64,000 nt of DNA from CAIWHR01 sp963724975. Its GTDB lineage: Bacteria > Pseudomonadota > Gammaproteobacteria > Burkholderiales > Casimicrobiaceae. Made by a program: the position numbers and the translations under genes. A model generated the notes under the pieces. It worked only from the letters and a program-made list of their open reading frames with translations. It was not told where the DNA came from and did no database searches. Every line of letters starts with the position of its first letter. Position 1 is the stretch's first letter. Of the stretch, positions 63,994 through 64,000 are shown piece by piece. The stretch spans positions 558,001-622,000 of the forward strand of contig CAVRXB010000001.1 of NCBI GenBank assembly GCA_963724975.1, read 5' to 3'.

Positions 63994-64000
63994 GCCTTCG

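Overview
The window is a high-G+C chromosomal segment of a betaproteobacterium. The evidence is gene content and order: petABC followed by sspA-sspB, a tatABC/his/murA/mla cluster, a kdsD-kdsC-lptC-lptA-lptB-rpoN-hpf-ptsN-hprK-rapZ cluster, yebC-ruvCAB-ybgC-tolQRA, a one-cysteine DksA and a class A RNase P RNA. No transposase, phage, tRNA, rRNA or CRISPR array was seen. Nearly all of it is housekeeping DNA.

Region by region. 1-2300 holds a fragment of an FG-GAP/VCBS repeat protein interrupted by two net +1 frameshifts. 2336-6327 (minus) encodes SspB, SspA and the three subunits of the cytochrome bc1 complex. A membrane-anchored HtrA-type protease follows on plus. 7695-24867 (minus) is a long run of tightly packed genes: tatABC, a HIT protein, the complete histidine pathway except hisZ (with an EthD-like gene inside it), queF, murA, a BolA-family gene, an ABC-2 exporter and the mla phospholipid transport genes. 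24979-28189 holds an exported beta-helix protein and a CPA2 potassium/proton antiporter. 28414-46149 (plus) carries Kdo synthesis, LPS export, sigma-54, the nitrogen PTS, RapZ, UbiX, YebC, the Holliday-junction resolvase set and the Tol genes, ending in a PAS-PAS adenylate cyclase where tolB-pal would be expected. 46223-59291 is more mixed: a two-domain retropepsin-like protein, a protein with split PilZ motifs, FKBP, ferredoxin-NADP reductase, an SPFH/zinc-ribbon cluster, DsbC, UbiH, HslV without HslU, and a STAS-like protein. 59517-64000 carries a small membrane protein, a PuuD-like membrane protein, DksA, pyrC, rnpB and an MFS transporter that may run past the window edge.

Functionally the window is dominated by envelope biogenesis (Mla, Lpt, Kdo, MurA, Tol, Tat, DsbC), respiration (bc1, whose Rieske subunit has a twin-arginine signal and sits close to tatABC), amino-acid and pyrimidine synthesis, and regulation (sigma-54, PTS-Ntr, RapZ, DksA, SspAB, cyclic nucleotides).

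The least explained signals are structural. Three intergenic segments are bounded by perfect inverted repeats that start at, or directly after, an upstream stop codon (160 bp, 160 bp and 283 bp). There is an imperfectly understood 64-bp dispersed repeat, a hairpin at the pyrC transcription/translation start, a ruvC frame without any usual start codon, and an apparent one-base insertion in tolA. Several of the frame anomalies could be sequence errors, and they are flagged as such.
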